Positions 41,973-50,412 of a stretch of DNA of 54,182 nucleotides are shown here, piece by piece. The notes beneath the pieces were generated by a model. The model saw nothing but the letters and a program-made list of their open reading frames with translations, made no database searches and was not told the origin of the DNA. The position numbers and the translations under genes are program-made. Origin of the DNA: JAEYKI01 sp036679405 (GTDB lineage: Bacteria; Bacillota; Clostridia; Christensenellales; Christensenellaceae); contig JAVBVZ010000042.1 of assembly GCA_036679405.1 (NCBI GenBank), positions 1 through 54,182 on the forward strand, written 5' to 3'. Every line of letters begins with the position of its first letter. The first letter of the stretch is position 1.

Positions 41973-42800
41973 ATGATTGATCTGCATATGCATTCAACAG
42001 CTTCAGACGGGACGGATACGCCCGCCGTTTTGATCAGAAAATGCGCAAAACTGAAACTTATGTGCGCGTCTATTACCGACCATGATACCATCGATTCCCA
42101 GGATGAAGCGACCGGAGAAGCAAAGCGGTACGGTCTTCATTATCTGACGGGCGTGGAGTTTTCCGTCCGCCATGAAGGAGAGCTGCATATTTTGGGATAC
42201 GGCGTTGATATCAAGGATAAAACGTTTGCACAGGAGCTGGAACTTTTGCGGGCGGCGCGGCTGGAGCGGGTGGATATGATCCTTCAAAAGCTGAAGGAGA
42301 TCGGAATCCCCGTCAGCAGGGAAGATGTAATCCGTAACGCCAGCGGCGAGACGCTGGGCCGGCCGCATGTTGCGCTTGCGTTAATGGAAAAGGGATACGC
42401 GGCTGATTTTAATGAGGCGTTCGGAAAATATTTAAACGAAGGCGGAAGCGCCTATGTTCAGCGCAGAAAGCTGAATCCGGGCGATGCCATCACGCTGATC
42501 CGAAATGCGGGCGGGATCTCGGTGCTCGCGCACCCTAAATTTATTCATACCTCCAATCTGGAAGCCCTGATAGACGAAATGAAAGAGATGGGCCTTGGGG
42601 GCATAGAGGCGTTTTATCCCGCGCACAGCGACGCGGAGGCCCGGCGATATGAGGCGTTTGCCAAACAAAAAGGCCTTCTGGTCACTGCGGGCAGCGACTA
42701 TCACGGCGCAATGCGAATGCACAGCGCAATTGCAAGCGAGCGCCGTAAATCCAAGTATCTGACCGAGTCCGTACAAAAAATCATGGCGAAATACCTGTAA
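41973..42800 (+). CDS. PHP-domain phosphoesterase (RNase AM/YciV-like)
   Basis: A 275-residue metal-dependent phosphoesterase. The metal-binding motifs are DLHMHSTASDGT (residues 3-14), SITDHDTID, GVEFS, LAHPKF and the final GSDYHG. The arrangement matches the PHP proteins now known as RNase AM or 3',5'-nucleotide bisphosphate phosphatases, which finish 5' ends of rRNA or remove pAp. Spacing from the ribosome site AAGGGG is normal. The PRPP synthetase gene follows under its own promoter. Confidence 0.9.
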   Translation: MIDLHMHSTASDGTDTPAVLIRKCAKLKLMCASITDHDTIDSQDEATGEAKRYGLHYLTGVEFSVRHEGELHILGYGVDIKDKTFAQELELLRAARLERVDMILQKLKEIGIPVSREDVIRNASGETLGRPHVALALMEKGYAADFNEAFGKYLNEGGSAYVQRRKLNPGDAITLIRNAGGISVLAHPKFIHTSNLEALIDEMKEMGLGGIEAFYPAHSDAEARRYEAFAKQKGLLVTAGSDYHGAMRMHSAIASERRKSKYLTESVQKIMAKYL

Positions 42801-42805
42801 TTGGA

Positions 42806-42834
42806 TTGAAAGTTCAGGGATTGTGTTGTATACT
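42806..42834 (+). promoter_or_regulatory. Promoter of the PRPP synthetase gene
   Basis: TTGAAA (42806-42811), a 17-base spacer and TATACT (42829-42834), just after the PHP gene ends. Confidence 0.7.
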
Positions 42835-42873
42835 TGTAACGGAAATTATATTAAATAGGCGGTATTTACGATC

Positions 42874-43860
42874 ATGCTTTCTGAAGGTGTAGATGTAAAA
42901 ATCTTTGCAGGTTCTTCCGGCGTTTCCTTCGCGAGAAAAATGTGCAGATATCTGGGAGCCGAACTCGGCGCGTCAGAGGTCATATATTTCTCGGATGGAA
43001 ACGTCTTTGTTCGTATCAAGGAGACGGTCCGGGACAAAGACGTTTATATTGTCCTGCCCATCGGCCTTGAGCCCAATTCCGAACTGGTGGAATTATTGTT
43101 TTGGCTGGATGCGTTCAAGCGCGCCAGTGCCAACTCTGTTACTGCAATCATCCCGTATTTCGGGTATGCGAAGGGCGACAAAAAAGACGAACCCCGGGTT
43201 TCCATCCGCGCGCGGGTATGTGCGGATTGTATTGAAGCGTCGGGTGCGGACCGTGTTATTACCATGGATCTGCATTCTCCGCAGGTACAGGGCTTTTTCA
43301 AAAAACCGGTTGACCACCTGCTTTCTCTGCCCGTGCTGTGCGAACATGTGAAAACAATGGATATTATGGAAGATCTGGTAGTGGTATCCCCGGATGCGGG
43401 TTTTGCCAAAACCGCAAGAAAATATGCGGACTACCTGCATACGGATGTGGCCATTGGCGACAAGACCCGTAAAGGGCACGATGAAAAAGCGCAGATCCTT
43501 GAGCTTATAGGTAACGTGAAAGGCAAAAACTGCCTGATCGTAGACGATTTTACAATCTCGGGCGGAACGCTTATCGATATTGCAAAAATGCTCGAAAAAA
43601 AGGGCGCAAAGCGGATCGGTTGCTGTCTCGGGCACGTGATGGTGCGGGAAAAAGGCGTAACCGCCATTGAAAACAGCCCCATCGAATTTGTAATGTCTAC
43701 CGACAGCGTAGATAATCCGTATATCCTGGGCAGCAAAAAGTTTTTAACCGTGTCGGTCGCGCCGCTGTTTGCCGAAGCGGTTTACAGGATCCACGAGCGG
43801 GTTTCGGTGAGCGGGCTGTTTACCGATGTACCGGAAAAAATGAAAACGTATTGCGAATAA
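42874..43860 (+). CDS. prs: Ribose-phosphate pyrophosphokinase, divergent type
   Basis: A 328-residue PRPP synthetase homologue. Recognisable blocks are VKIFAGSSGVSFA, IPYFGYAKGDKKDEPRVSI (normally YFGYARQDRK), the metal loop DLHSPQVQGFF and DAGFAKTA. The PRPP loop reads VDDFTISGGTL where the usual form is VDDxxDTGGT, so the second acidic residue of the loop is missing. It may be a second, specialised PRPP synthetase, or a family that transfers pyrophosphate to another pentose; the main enzyme should then lie elsewhere. Start ATG 42874 has a modest AGGCGG site. Confidence 0.85.
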   Translation: MLSEGVDVKIFAGSSGVSFARKMCRYLGAELGASEVIYFSDGNVFVRIKETVRDKDVYIVLPIGLEPNSELVELLFWLDAFKRASANSVTAIIPYFGYAKGDKKDEPRVSIRARVCADCIEASGADRVITMDLHSPQVQGFFKKPVDHLLSLPVLCEHVKTMDIMEDLVVVSPDAGFAKTARKYADYLHTDVAIGDKTRKGHDEKAQILELIGNVKGKNCLIVDDFTISGGTLIDIAKMLEKKGAKRIGCCLGHVMVREKGVTAIENSPIEFVMSTDSVDNPYILGSKKFLTVSVAPLFAEAVYRIHERVSVSGLFTDVPEKMKTYCE

Positions 43861-43872
43861 GCAAGCGCTATT

Positions 43873-43909
43873 AAAAAGTCCCGGGGTACGGAACCTCGGG
43901 GCTTTTTTT
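43873..43909 (+). terminator. Rho-independent terminator
   Basis: AAAAAGTCCCGGGGT (43873-43887) pairs with ACCTCGGGGCTTTTT (43893-43907), using two G-T pairs; T to 43909. Confidence 0.85.
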
Positions 43910-43956
43910 GGCAGAGCATCGTCCACGCGGCGGTGGTTTAATCCGCTAAAACTGTT

Positions 43957-46689
43957 TTACCATTTGTGCCATAGCATAAATAAAGAATTGTAGGCACTCT
44001 GAACATTTTTTATATTGCTCAGTGCAGACTGTTCTTCCTGCGTAATGGCATGGTCTTTTGTTTCACCATTTTCACCTGTAAATCGTAATATGGGGCTTTC
44101 TGCGTTAATGATTTTATCAAGCTCATCATCGTTAAGTTCCAATTCGCCGTATTCCATAACGCCGGAAGCGGTTTCTTTGCGTATGGTATCATCAAGAGCA
44201 GCGGTGATATAATTATCTTTTCCTACTTTGATCATGATATCTTGGCTATTGAGCCAATCCGGCGCAATAAAACCGGCTAAAACCGTAAATCTTTCTTGAC
44301 TGATATAAGGGAGCAGGTTGACTTCCGGGGAGATATCCTCTATGCCGTTATAGTAGATGGAGGTGGTTGTACTTTCGTTAAAGGTGTCATCTTCCCTTTC
44401 GATCGTACAATTTTCAAGGGCGCTTGATGCAGACTGAGCCAGATTTAAGATTTCATATACATTATCCGTTTCGTTCGGCTGGTATTCCGCAATATATTCT
44501 TCTGCCATATCAAGCAAGGCCGGATAATCGTATGCAAGGTTCAATTTGCGGAATTCGTCTCTTCTGTCCTTATCATACAAGAAATCGGCCGACGGTTCCA
44601 AGATAACAGGCAACGTCTCAATATCTAATGCGGTTGAATCCGGATATATTTTAAAATAGAGGGAATCATTGTACCAGGTAAAATCAATCCCTATGTTATT
44701 GCTTGAAATCGTTACGGAATCGGGGGAAGGCGTATAAGAAGAAAGTCCCAATTCGGAAAAAATATCTGATTGCGTTTTTCCGGCGTTACACAGTTCCAGA
44801 ATTTTTTCCAAATAAAACAAGAAGTATTTTTCGCTTTCACTGCCCAGATAGTCTGCATCTAATTTTAATGAAATCGCATGCGCCGATTGATTCGCCGGAT
44901 CGGTATATGCAATAATCTGAATCCCTCCGGTATGGGCCCAATCGGCAGTGTAGTCCGGATAATCATAGATATGACGTTTTTCAAACTGGAGCGTATTCCC
45001 GGTGCGTGAATTATATAAATAGTTCATTAGTTCATCGCTGGTAAAGGCAAAGTCTTTGTCGTTGATTGCAGAATTAAAAGATACAGACAGGTCAACATCA
45101 GATTGCGTTTCCGGGTCGCTCGCATTCGATTGGATTGAAAACAGGTTCCAGTCTATTTTGCGAACGCCGGTCAGATCATCGTCCATATAAACGCTTCCGT
45201 CTTCTTTCAGCCCGTATGCATGGCCATAGTCGGCCGATATTGTAATCATGTCCGGATCATAGATATAAGAATCAATAAGGGAATGGCCTGTCCGTCCGAT
45301 ATAGCCGTCGCTTTTCATGGCGACCGTATAACCGGCGGCCGCATCAATCAGTACTATTTGGCTGGCATGTGATACATTGCATTGCCCCTCAAGATTACTG
45401 CCCGCTGCAATAAGGGTGCCATTCGATTGCAGTCCTACAGTGTGGTTTGTCCCTGCGGCGACCGACACGATATCCCGCCAACCAGACACATCGCATTGAC
45501 CGTCTTCATTCTCCCCGACCGCGACAACTGTGCCATTCGATTTGACGCCCACTGAGAAATAATTGGCTGCGGCGACGCAAGTGATGTCCGACCATCCGGA
45601 AACGTCGCATCTTCCGTCTGAATTGTCCCCGGCCGCAAGCACTGTACCGTCTGATTTCAACCCCAGCGTATAGTAATTGCCCGTATCAATCTGGACAATA
45701 TCCGACCATTCGGAAACATCGCACTGACCGTATTTGTTCCCTCCGGACGCTAGCAGCGTACCGTCTTTTTTAAGTCCGATTGTAAAATCCATGCCGGCGG
45801 AAACGGCCTGGATGTCCGACCATCCGGAAACGTCGCATTGGCCGGAATCGTTGTTCCCGGCAGCAAGGACGGTTCCGTCCGGCTGAACGCCCACAATATG
45901 GTTCGGCCCGGCTGAAAGCAAATTTTCAAATTTTTGCATCTCTTGGGTATTGCCCGCTGTTCGCCAGGCCAGGGCGGCGGCGGAAAGGTTGCCATCTTCA
46001 TACGTCCGGCTGCCTATGGCGCTTAGCTGCGCTTTGGTGTCTTTAAAGTTTGGGATGTCGGAAAAAAGTGAGATAGCGGCAGACGTATCTCCCTGAGCGG
46101 CATAGTCTGTTGCCTGGTTGTATATATCTTGTGGTATTGCGTAATAAACAACGGTCAGCGCGATGGCCACAATGATTGCGGACACAATGCCGATAACCGC
46201 TAATGCTTTTTTCGTTTTCCGCCGGAATTCCAGTTTTGCTTGCTGCTCTGCCTGTATGCGTTGTAGAATTTTTTGGTTATATCCCAAAAGCCGGTTTTTT
46301 TGTTCGGGAGAGCTGAAACGAAGAGCGTTGTCAAAACTTTCGTACATGGTTAGGGGACTCGTGCTATTGGGCAATTCGTCTTCCTGTGTCAACCTGAGCA
46401 AAGCCAGAAGCTGTGCAATGTAGGCCGAAGCGTTCTCCGCTTCCAGCGCAAGTGACTGCTCGATCAGAACGGCGGCTTCCCTGAAAAGGTCTTTTTTCAT
46501 TAGAACGTATGCTTTCCTGATCAGGGCGGCCGCATCCGGCGGCTCGGGCTCTTCGCTGTGAACAAAAACGGTTTTTTGGGATTCGGGTAGAGAACTGATC
46601 AAACCGCAGTATTCGCATTTGGCGCTTCTTTGTCCGTCCGGGATCACGACCTGCGCGCCGCATCCCTTGCAGTTCATACTTGTGCTCAT
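43957..46689 (-). CDS. Zinc-ribbon, single-helix membrane protein with RCC1-like repeats
   Basis: A 910-residue multi-domain protein. Residues 5-30 form a zinc ribbon (C7, C10, C25, C28: CKGC and CEYC). Helical, TPR-like segments follow (52-160). One membrane helix lies at 162-184 and a second TPR-like stretch at 186-256, outside the membrane. Residues 259-460 are five RCC1-type beta-propeller repeats of exactly 38 residues, each with the core GQCDVSGWSDI and an invariant Cys (285, 323, 361, 399, 437). The remaining 450 residues are unrecognised. It probably senses or binds something outside the cell and signals inward; no signal peptide is needed. On the minus strand ATG 46689 follows AGAGGAAG. 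It is transcribed alone. Confidence 0.85.
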   Translation of the reverse strand: MSTSMNCKGCGAQVVIPDGQRSAKCEYCGLISSLPESQKTVFVHSEEPEPPDAAALIRKAYVLMKKDLFREAAVLIEQSLALEAENASAYIAQLLALLRLTQEDELPNSTSPLTMYESFDNALRFSSPEQKNRLLGYNQKILQRIQAEQQAKLEFRRKTKKALAVIGIVSAIIVAIALTVVYYAIPQDIYNQATDYAAQGDTSAAISLFSDIPNFKDTKAQLSAIGSRTYEDGNLSAAALAWRTAGNTQEMQKFENLLSAGPNHIVGVQPDGTVLAAGNNDSGQCDVSGWSDIQAVSAGMDFTIGLKKDGTLLASGGNKYGQCDVSEWSDIVQIDTGNYYTLGLKSDGTVLAAGDNSDGRCDVSGWSDITCVAAANYFSVGVKSNGTVVAVGENEDGQCDVSGWRDIVSVAAGTNHTVGLQSNGTLIAAGSNLEGQCNVSHASQIVLIDAAAGYTVAMKSDGYIGRTGHSLIDSYIYDPDMITISADYGHAYGLKEDGSVYMDDDLTGVRKIDWNLFSIQSNASDPETQSDVDLSVSFNSAINDKDFAFTSDELMNYLYNSRTGNTLQFEKRHIYDYPDYTADWAHTGGIQIIAYTDPANQSAHAISLKLDADYLGSESEKYFLFYLEKILELCNAGKTQSDIFSELGLSSYTPSPDSVTISSNNIGIDFTWYNDSLYFKIYPDSTALDIETLPVILEPSADFLYDKDRRDEFRKLNLAYDYPALLDMAEEYIAEYQPNETDNVYEILNLAQSASSALENCTIEREDDTFNESTTTSIYYNGIEDISPEVNLLPYISQERFTVLAGFIAPDWLNSQDIMIKVGKDNYITAALDDTIRKETASGVMEYGELELNDDELDKIINAESPILRFTGENGETKDHAITQEEQSALSNIKNVQSAYNSLFMLWHKW
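45312..45915 (-). repeat. 114-bp coding repeats of the RCC1-like domain
   Basis: Five units plus partial ends encode the exact 38-residue period described for the host gene. Words such as GACATCGCATTG, or close variants, recur on the plus strand at each unit. Confidence 0.75.
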
Positions 46690-46912
46690 AGGGTGCTTCC
46701 TCTCTGATGTTTTATTTATAAAAGGGCATAGTCCGCATTTATGGCCGACTTACCAAATGCTTTGGCATACCGCTCGGGTTTAGAAGCCGGCCGGCAGTGA
46801 TCCTGCTATAAAAGGTAAAATGTACTAAAATGATTATACATGAAAAAAGCGCGTGCGCGCAATGCGAAACGGGACTAAAGCAGATAAAGCGTTTTAAAAA
46901 TGTGTAAAAGCA

Positions 46913-47176
46913 TCATTTTGCGTCTAAAATTTGTATGGTCAGATGGTCGTACGGAAATTTGTCTATAAAATCGTCTTTTTTAAAGGTAGCTTTGCGGAAG
47001 GAGGCAAGCTGCTTGGTATGTTTGGTGTGCCACATGGGCATTTCAATATCAAAGGCATGGCAAATCTGCTGCAGGCAGTCGAGCAGCGCGCCGTCCATAT
47101 CTTCGCGGCCGCTGGTGACGGTGAGGTGCTGCTTGTTTTTTTCTTTGATATAAAGAGAAGCCCAGATCGTAAGCAA
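46913..47176 (-). CDS. Small conserved hypothetical protein, 87 residues
   Basis: A soluble protein starting MLTIWASLYIKEKNKQHLTV and containing MPMWHTKHTKQLASF and FPYDHLTIQIL, a pattern I recall from uncharacterised clostridial proteins. The start is TTG 47176; AAAGGA lies eight bases upstream on the minus strand and no ATG or GTG occurs in frame before a stop. The overlapping plus-strand frame at 46931-47245 has no ribosome site and is taken as a shadow. It diverges from the aconitase gene. Function is unknown. Confidence 0.7.
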   Translation of the reverse strand: MLTIWASLYIKEKNKQHLTVTSGREDMDGALLDCLQQICHAFDIEMPMWHTKHTKQLASFRKATFKKDDFIDKFPYDHLTIQILDAK

Positions 47177-47339
47177 TTCACGTTTCCTTTCCCGGTCAAA
47201 AACGCGGCGAAAGCGGCCGCTGTTTTTGGATTTTCAATACAATAGTATAGACCATTTTAAAAACAAAAGAAAGTAGATTGAAAAAAAAAGACAATTAAGA
47301 TAAAATAAACTTAATGTAATTTTTTTTAGGAGCGAATGA

Positions 47340-49277
47340 ATGAGCGGAAAATCACTGGCATATAAGATTATTGAGAACCATTTATTATCCGGAAAAATGG
47401 AGCCGGGCGAAGAGATATCCATACAAATAGACTACACGCTTACGCAGGATTCCACAGGGACCATGGCGTACCTTCAGTTTGAAGCTATGGGGTGCGAGCG
47501 TGTGAAGACCAAGCGGTCGGTTGCGTATATCGACCACAATACATTGCAGTCCGGTTTTGAAAACGCGGACGATCATAATTTTATCATGAGCGTGGCCAAG
47601 CGGCACGGGATTTATGCGTCCCGGCCGGGCAACGGCATCTGCCACCAGGTAAACCTGGAGCGCTTCGGCGTGCCCGGCGCAACCCTTTTGGGGTCGGATT
47701 CACATACGCCTACGGGCGGAGGGATCGGCATGCTGGCCATTGGAGCGGGCGGCCTGGATGTGGCGGTGGCCATGGGCGGCGGACCGTACTATATTCCTAT
47801 GCCCAAAATTGTGAACGTTGAACTCAAAGGCAGGCTTATGTCCGGGGTTTCGGCAAAGGACGTCATACTTAAAGTGCTGGAAATGCTTTCCGTAAAAGGC
47901 GGCGTAGGCAAGATCATTGAATATACCGGAGAAGGCGTCCGGACCCTTTCCGTGCCCGAGCGGTCCACAATCACCAATATGGGCGCGGAACTGGGCGCGA
48001 CAACTTCTGTTTTTCCTATAGATGAAAAAACCAAAGCGTTTTTGGCCGCGCAGGGCAGGGAAGATGATTTTGTCTCTCTTTCGGCCGACCCGAACGCAGA
48101 ATATGACGAGCATTATACGGTAGACCTTTCGGCCTTAAGGCCTCTTGCGGCCTGCCCGCACAGCCCGGATAATGTGAAGTCTGTAGAAGAGATCGGCCCA
48201 ATGAAGATAGACCAGGTCTGCATCGGCAGCTGCACCAATGCTTCATATCTTGATTTGATGCGTACCGCAGCTATCCTGAAAGGGAAGACCGTTGCGGAAG
48301 GGGTGAGCCTTACAATTTCCCCGGGGTCCAAGCAGGTAATGAACATGCTGGCGAAAAACGGTGCACTGGCCGATATGATCTCTGCGGGAGCGCGTATCCT
48401 TGAATGCGCCTGCGGCCCCTGCATCGGAATGGGCCAATCACCGGGGACGGATGCGGTTTCGCTTCGGACCTTCAACCGGAATTTTTACGGGCGTTCGGGC
48501 ACAAAATCTGCAAATGTTTATCTGGTCAGCCCTGAGACAGCTGCGGTTTCCGCCATCGCAGGCGTGCTGAAAGATCCTACAAAAATGGAAGATTTAAATA
48601 TTTTGGATATTGAAATGCCAAAACGCTTTTTGATCAATGACAATATGGTGATTCCTCCGGCGGAGAAAGGAAACTGTGTGGAGGTCGTACGCGGCCCCAA
48701 TATTCAGCCTTTCCCGGTGAATACCGCGCTGACGGGTGATGTGAGCGCTTCGGTTTTGCTTAAGATGGAAGACAATATTACTACCGATCATATTATGCCC
48801 AGCAATGCAAAACTTTTACCGTACCGGTCCAATATACCGTATTTGTCGGATTATTGCCTTGCGCCGGTGGATGAGACTTTTCCTGCACGGGCAAAAGCTG
48901 CCGGAAAAAGTTTTCTGGTGGCCGGCCATAACTATGGCCAGGGCTCGTCCCGGGAGCATGCCGCGCTGGTTCCGCTTTATTTGGGTGTTAAAGGCGTGCT
49001 GGCCAAAAGCTTTGCGCGTATCCACAAGGCCAATCTGGTGAACAATGGAATTTTGCCCCTTGTTTTTGAAAATGAAGCGGATTACGACCGGATCGACATC
49101 GGAGACGAACTGGAAATTAAAGACGCGGCAAGCAAGGTTCTTGGAACGGACGTTTTTGAAATGGAAAACAAAACAAAAGGGTTTTTCTTTAACGTGGTGC
49201 TGGATGTATCGCCCAGGTTAAAGAAAGTGCTGGCAGCAGGTGGGCTGCTGAATAGTGCGAGGGGAAAAAATGAGTGA
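47340..49277 (+). CDS. acn: Aconitate hydratase
   Basis: A 645-residue iron-sulfur enzyme that interconverts citrate and isocitrate. Blocks: LGSDSHTPTGGGIGMLAIGAGGL-type region near 120, the first cluster Cys in IGSCTNASY, the other two in CACGPCIGMG, and the substrate-binding YGQGSSREHAAL in the C-terminal swivel domain. The length fits the shorter anaerobe form (homoaconitase/IPMD-like) rather than the 890-residue AcnA. ATG 47340 follows AGGAG; an out-of-frame ATG at 47336 is ignored. The end overlaps rex by eight bases. Confidence 0.94.
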   Translation: MSGKSLAYKIIENHLLSGKMEPGEEISIQIDYTLTQDSTGTMAYLQFEAMGCERVKTKRSVAYIDHNTLQSGFENADDHNFIMSVAKRHGIYASRPGNGICHQVNLERFGVPGATLLGSDSHTPTGGGIGMLAIGAGGLDVAVAMGGGPYYIPMPKIVNVELKGRLMSGVSAKDVILKVLEMLSVKGGVGKIIEYTGEGVRTLSVPERSTITNMGAELGATTSVFPIDEKTKAFLAAQGREDDFVSLSADPNAEYDEHYTVDLSALRPLAACPHSPDNVKSVEEIGPMKIDQVCIGSCTNASYLDLMRTAAILKGKTVAEGVSLTISPGSKQVMNMLAKNGALADMISAGARILECACGPCIGMGQSPGTDAVSLRTFNRNFYGRSGTKSANVYLVSPETAAVSAIAGVLKDPTKMEDLNILDIEMPKRFLINDNMVIPPAEKGNCVEVVRGPNIQPFPVNTALTGDVSASVLLKMEDNITTDHIMPSNAKLLPYRSNIPYLSDYCLAPVDETFPARAKAAGKSFLVAGHNYGQGSSREHAALVPLYLGVKGVLAKSFARIHKANLVNNGILPLVFENEADYDRIDIGDELEIKDAASKVLGTDVFEMENKTKGFFFNVVLDVSPRLKKVLAAGGLLNSARGKNE

Positions 49278-49899
49278 GAAAATTCCGCAGGCCGTCATCC
49301 GGCGGCTGCCCAAATACTTTCGGTATTTGGAAGAAGTCGAGGCGAGGGGCGAAGACAAAATATCTTCTTCCCGGATGAGTTTGGAAATGGGACTCAACGC
49401 GTCTCAGATCCGGCGGGACTTAAACTGCTTTGGCGGTTTTGGACAGCAGGGTTACGGATACGGCGTTACCAGGCTAAAGGCTGAAATTGCGCGGATACTT
49501 GGATTGGACCATACATACAAGGTCATCATAGTGGGTGCGGGACGGATCGGGCAGGCCCTTTTGGGTTACACCAACTTTGTGCGTGAAGGCTTTAATATCA
49601 TGGATATTTTTGACGCGGATCCAAATAAAGTTGGATTGGTGGTGGAGAACAAGAGTGTTCGCCACACATCCGATCTGCAGGATTATTTAAGCCGTCATCC
49701 GGTGGACATTGCGTTTATTTGTACGCCAAAAGAGTCCGCGCAGTCCATTGCGGATTTTCTGGTCAGCCTGGGGATCCGCGGCATATGGAATTTTGCGCCG
49801 GTAGATGTAGCCGTCCGCAAAGGCGTGTCGGTGGAAAACATCCACTTGTCGGACAGCTTGTATGTGCTTACATACAGCCTGGCCAGCGTTGCGAAATAA
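49270..49899 (+). CDS. rex: Redox-sensing transcriptional repressor Rex
   Basis: A 209-residue NADH/NAD sensor that represses fermentation and respiration genes at low NADH. The N-terminal winged helix (AVIRRLPKYFRYL; LNASQIRRDL) binds DNA; the Rossmann loop VIIVGAGRIGQALLGY binds NADH; the C-terminal helix swaps between subunits. ATG 49270 follows GAGGGG inside the end of the aconitase gene, so the two are translationally linked. A GTG at 49255 is in frame but lies before the site. No clear Rex box (TTGTTAA-type palindrome) was found at the operon start. Confidence 0.95.
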   Translation: MSEKIPQAVIRRLPKYFRYLEEVEARGEDKISSSRMSLEMGLNASQIRRDLNCFGGFGQQGYGYGVTRLKAEIARILGLDHTYKVIIVGAGRIGQALLGYTNFVREGFNIMDIFDADPNKVGLVVENKSVRHTSDLQDYLSRHPVDIAFICTPKESAQSIADFLVSLGIRGIWNFAPVDVAVRKGVSVENIHLSDSLYVLTYSLASVAK

Positions 49900-49918
49900 T
49901 AGATACGGAGGTGCCTTT

Positions 49919-50329
49919 GTGTTTGAATATGAACTGCCGACCTATAAAAAATGTACGTTTTTAAATATTACGCCCCAGGTTCGGGAGGCCGTTAAAAAAA
50001 GCGGTATTCAAACGGGTGCGGTTATTGTTTATTGCCCGCATACCACAGCGGGAATTACAATTAATGAAAATGCGGATCCGGATGTGACCACGGATATTAT
50101 AAACGCATTGGAAGGCGTGGTGCCGGAAATGGATTTTTTGCATATTGAAGGTAATTCGCCCGCCCATATCAAAACATTGTTGACAGGCAGCAGTGCGACC
50201 GTTCCGGTCGAAGGCGGGAATCTGGCGCTGGGGCGCTGGCAGGGAATCTATTTTTGCGAATACGATGGGCCGCGGGACCGAAGGTTCAGCGTACAGGTGC
50301 TGGGGAGCCGGATAGCGCCCAAGCGATAA
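49919..50329 (+). CDS. yjbQ: YjbQ family protein (UPF0047)
   Basis: A 136-residue compact enzyme-like protein. The conserved histidines and acids are in CPHTTAGITINENADPDV, GNSPAHIKTLLTGSS and GRWQGIYFCEYDGPRDR. Some members have weak thiamine-phosphate synthase activity, but the true role is unknown. The GTG start 49919 has GGAGG seven bases upstream; it follows rex by 19 bases and probably belongs to the acn-rex transcript. Confidence 0.9.
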   Translation: MFEYELPTYKKCTFLNITPQVREAVKKSGIQTGAVIVYCPHTTAGITINENADPDVTTDIINALEGVVPEMDFLHIEGNSPAHIKTLLTGSSATVPVEGGNLALGRWQGIYFCEYDGPRDRRFSVQVLGSRIAPKR

Positions 50330-50412
50330 AATCCTGTTTACAACCTCGTTTTCGTGGAGTATGATATTGATTATATTGAAAAGAAATGGAAACGGAAAGG
50401 AATTTGACATAG

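Noticed and set aside
46931..47245. Plus-strand ORF opposite the small hypothetical gene
   Set aside because: No ribosome site, and the minus-strand frame has protein-like patterning and a well-spaced site.
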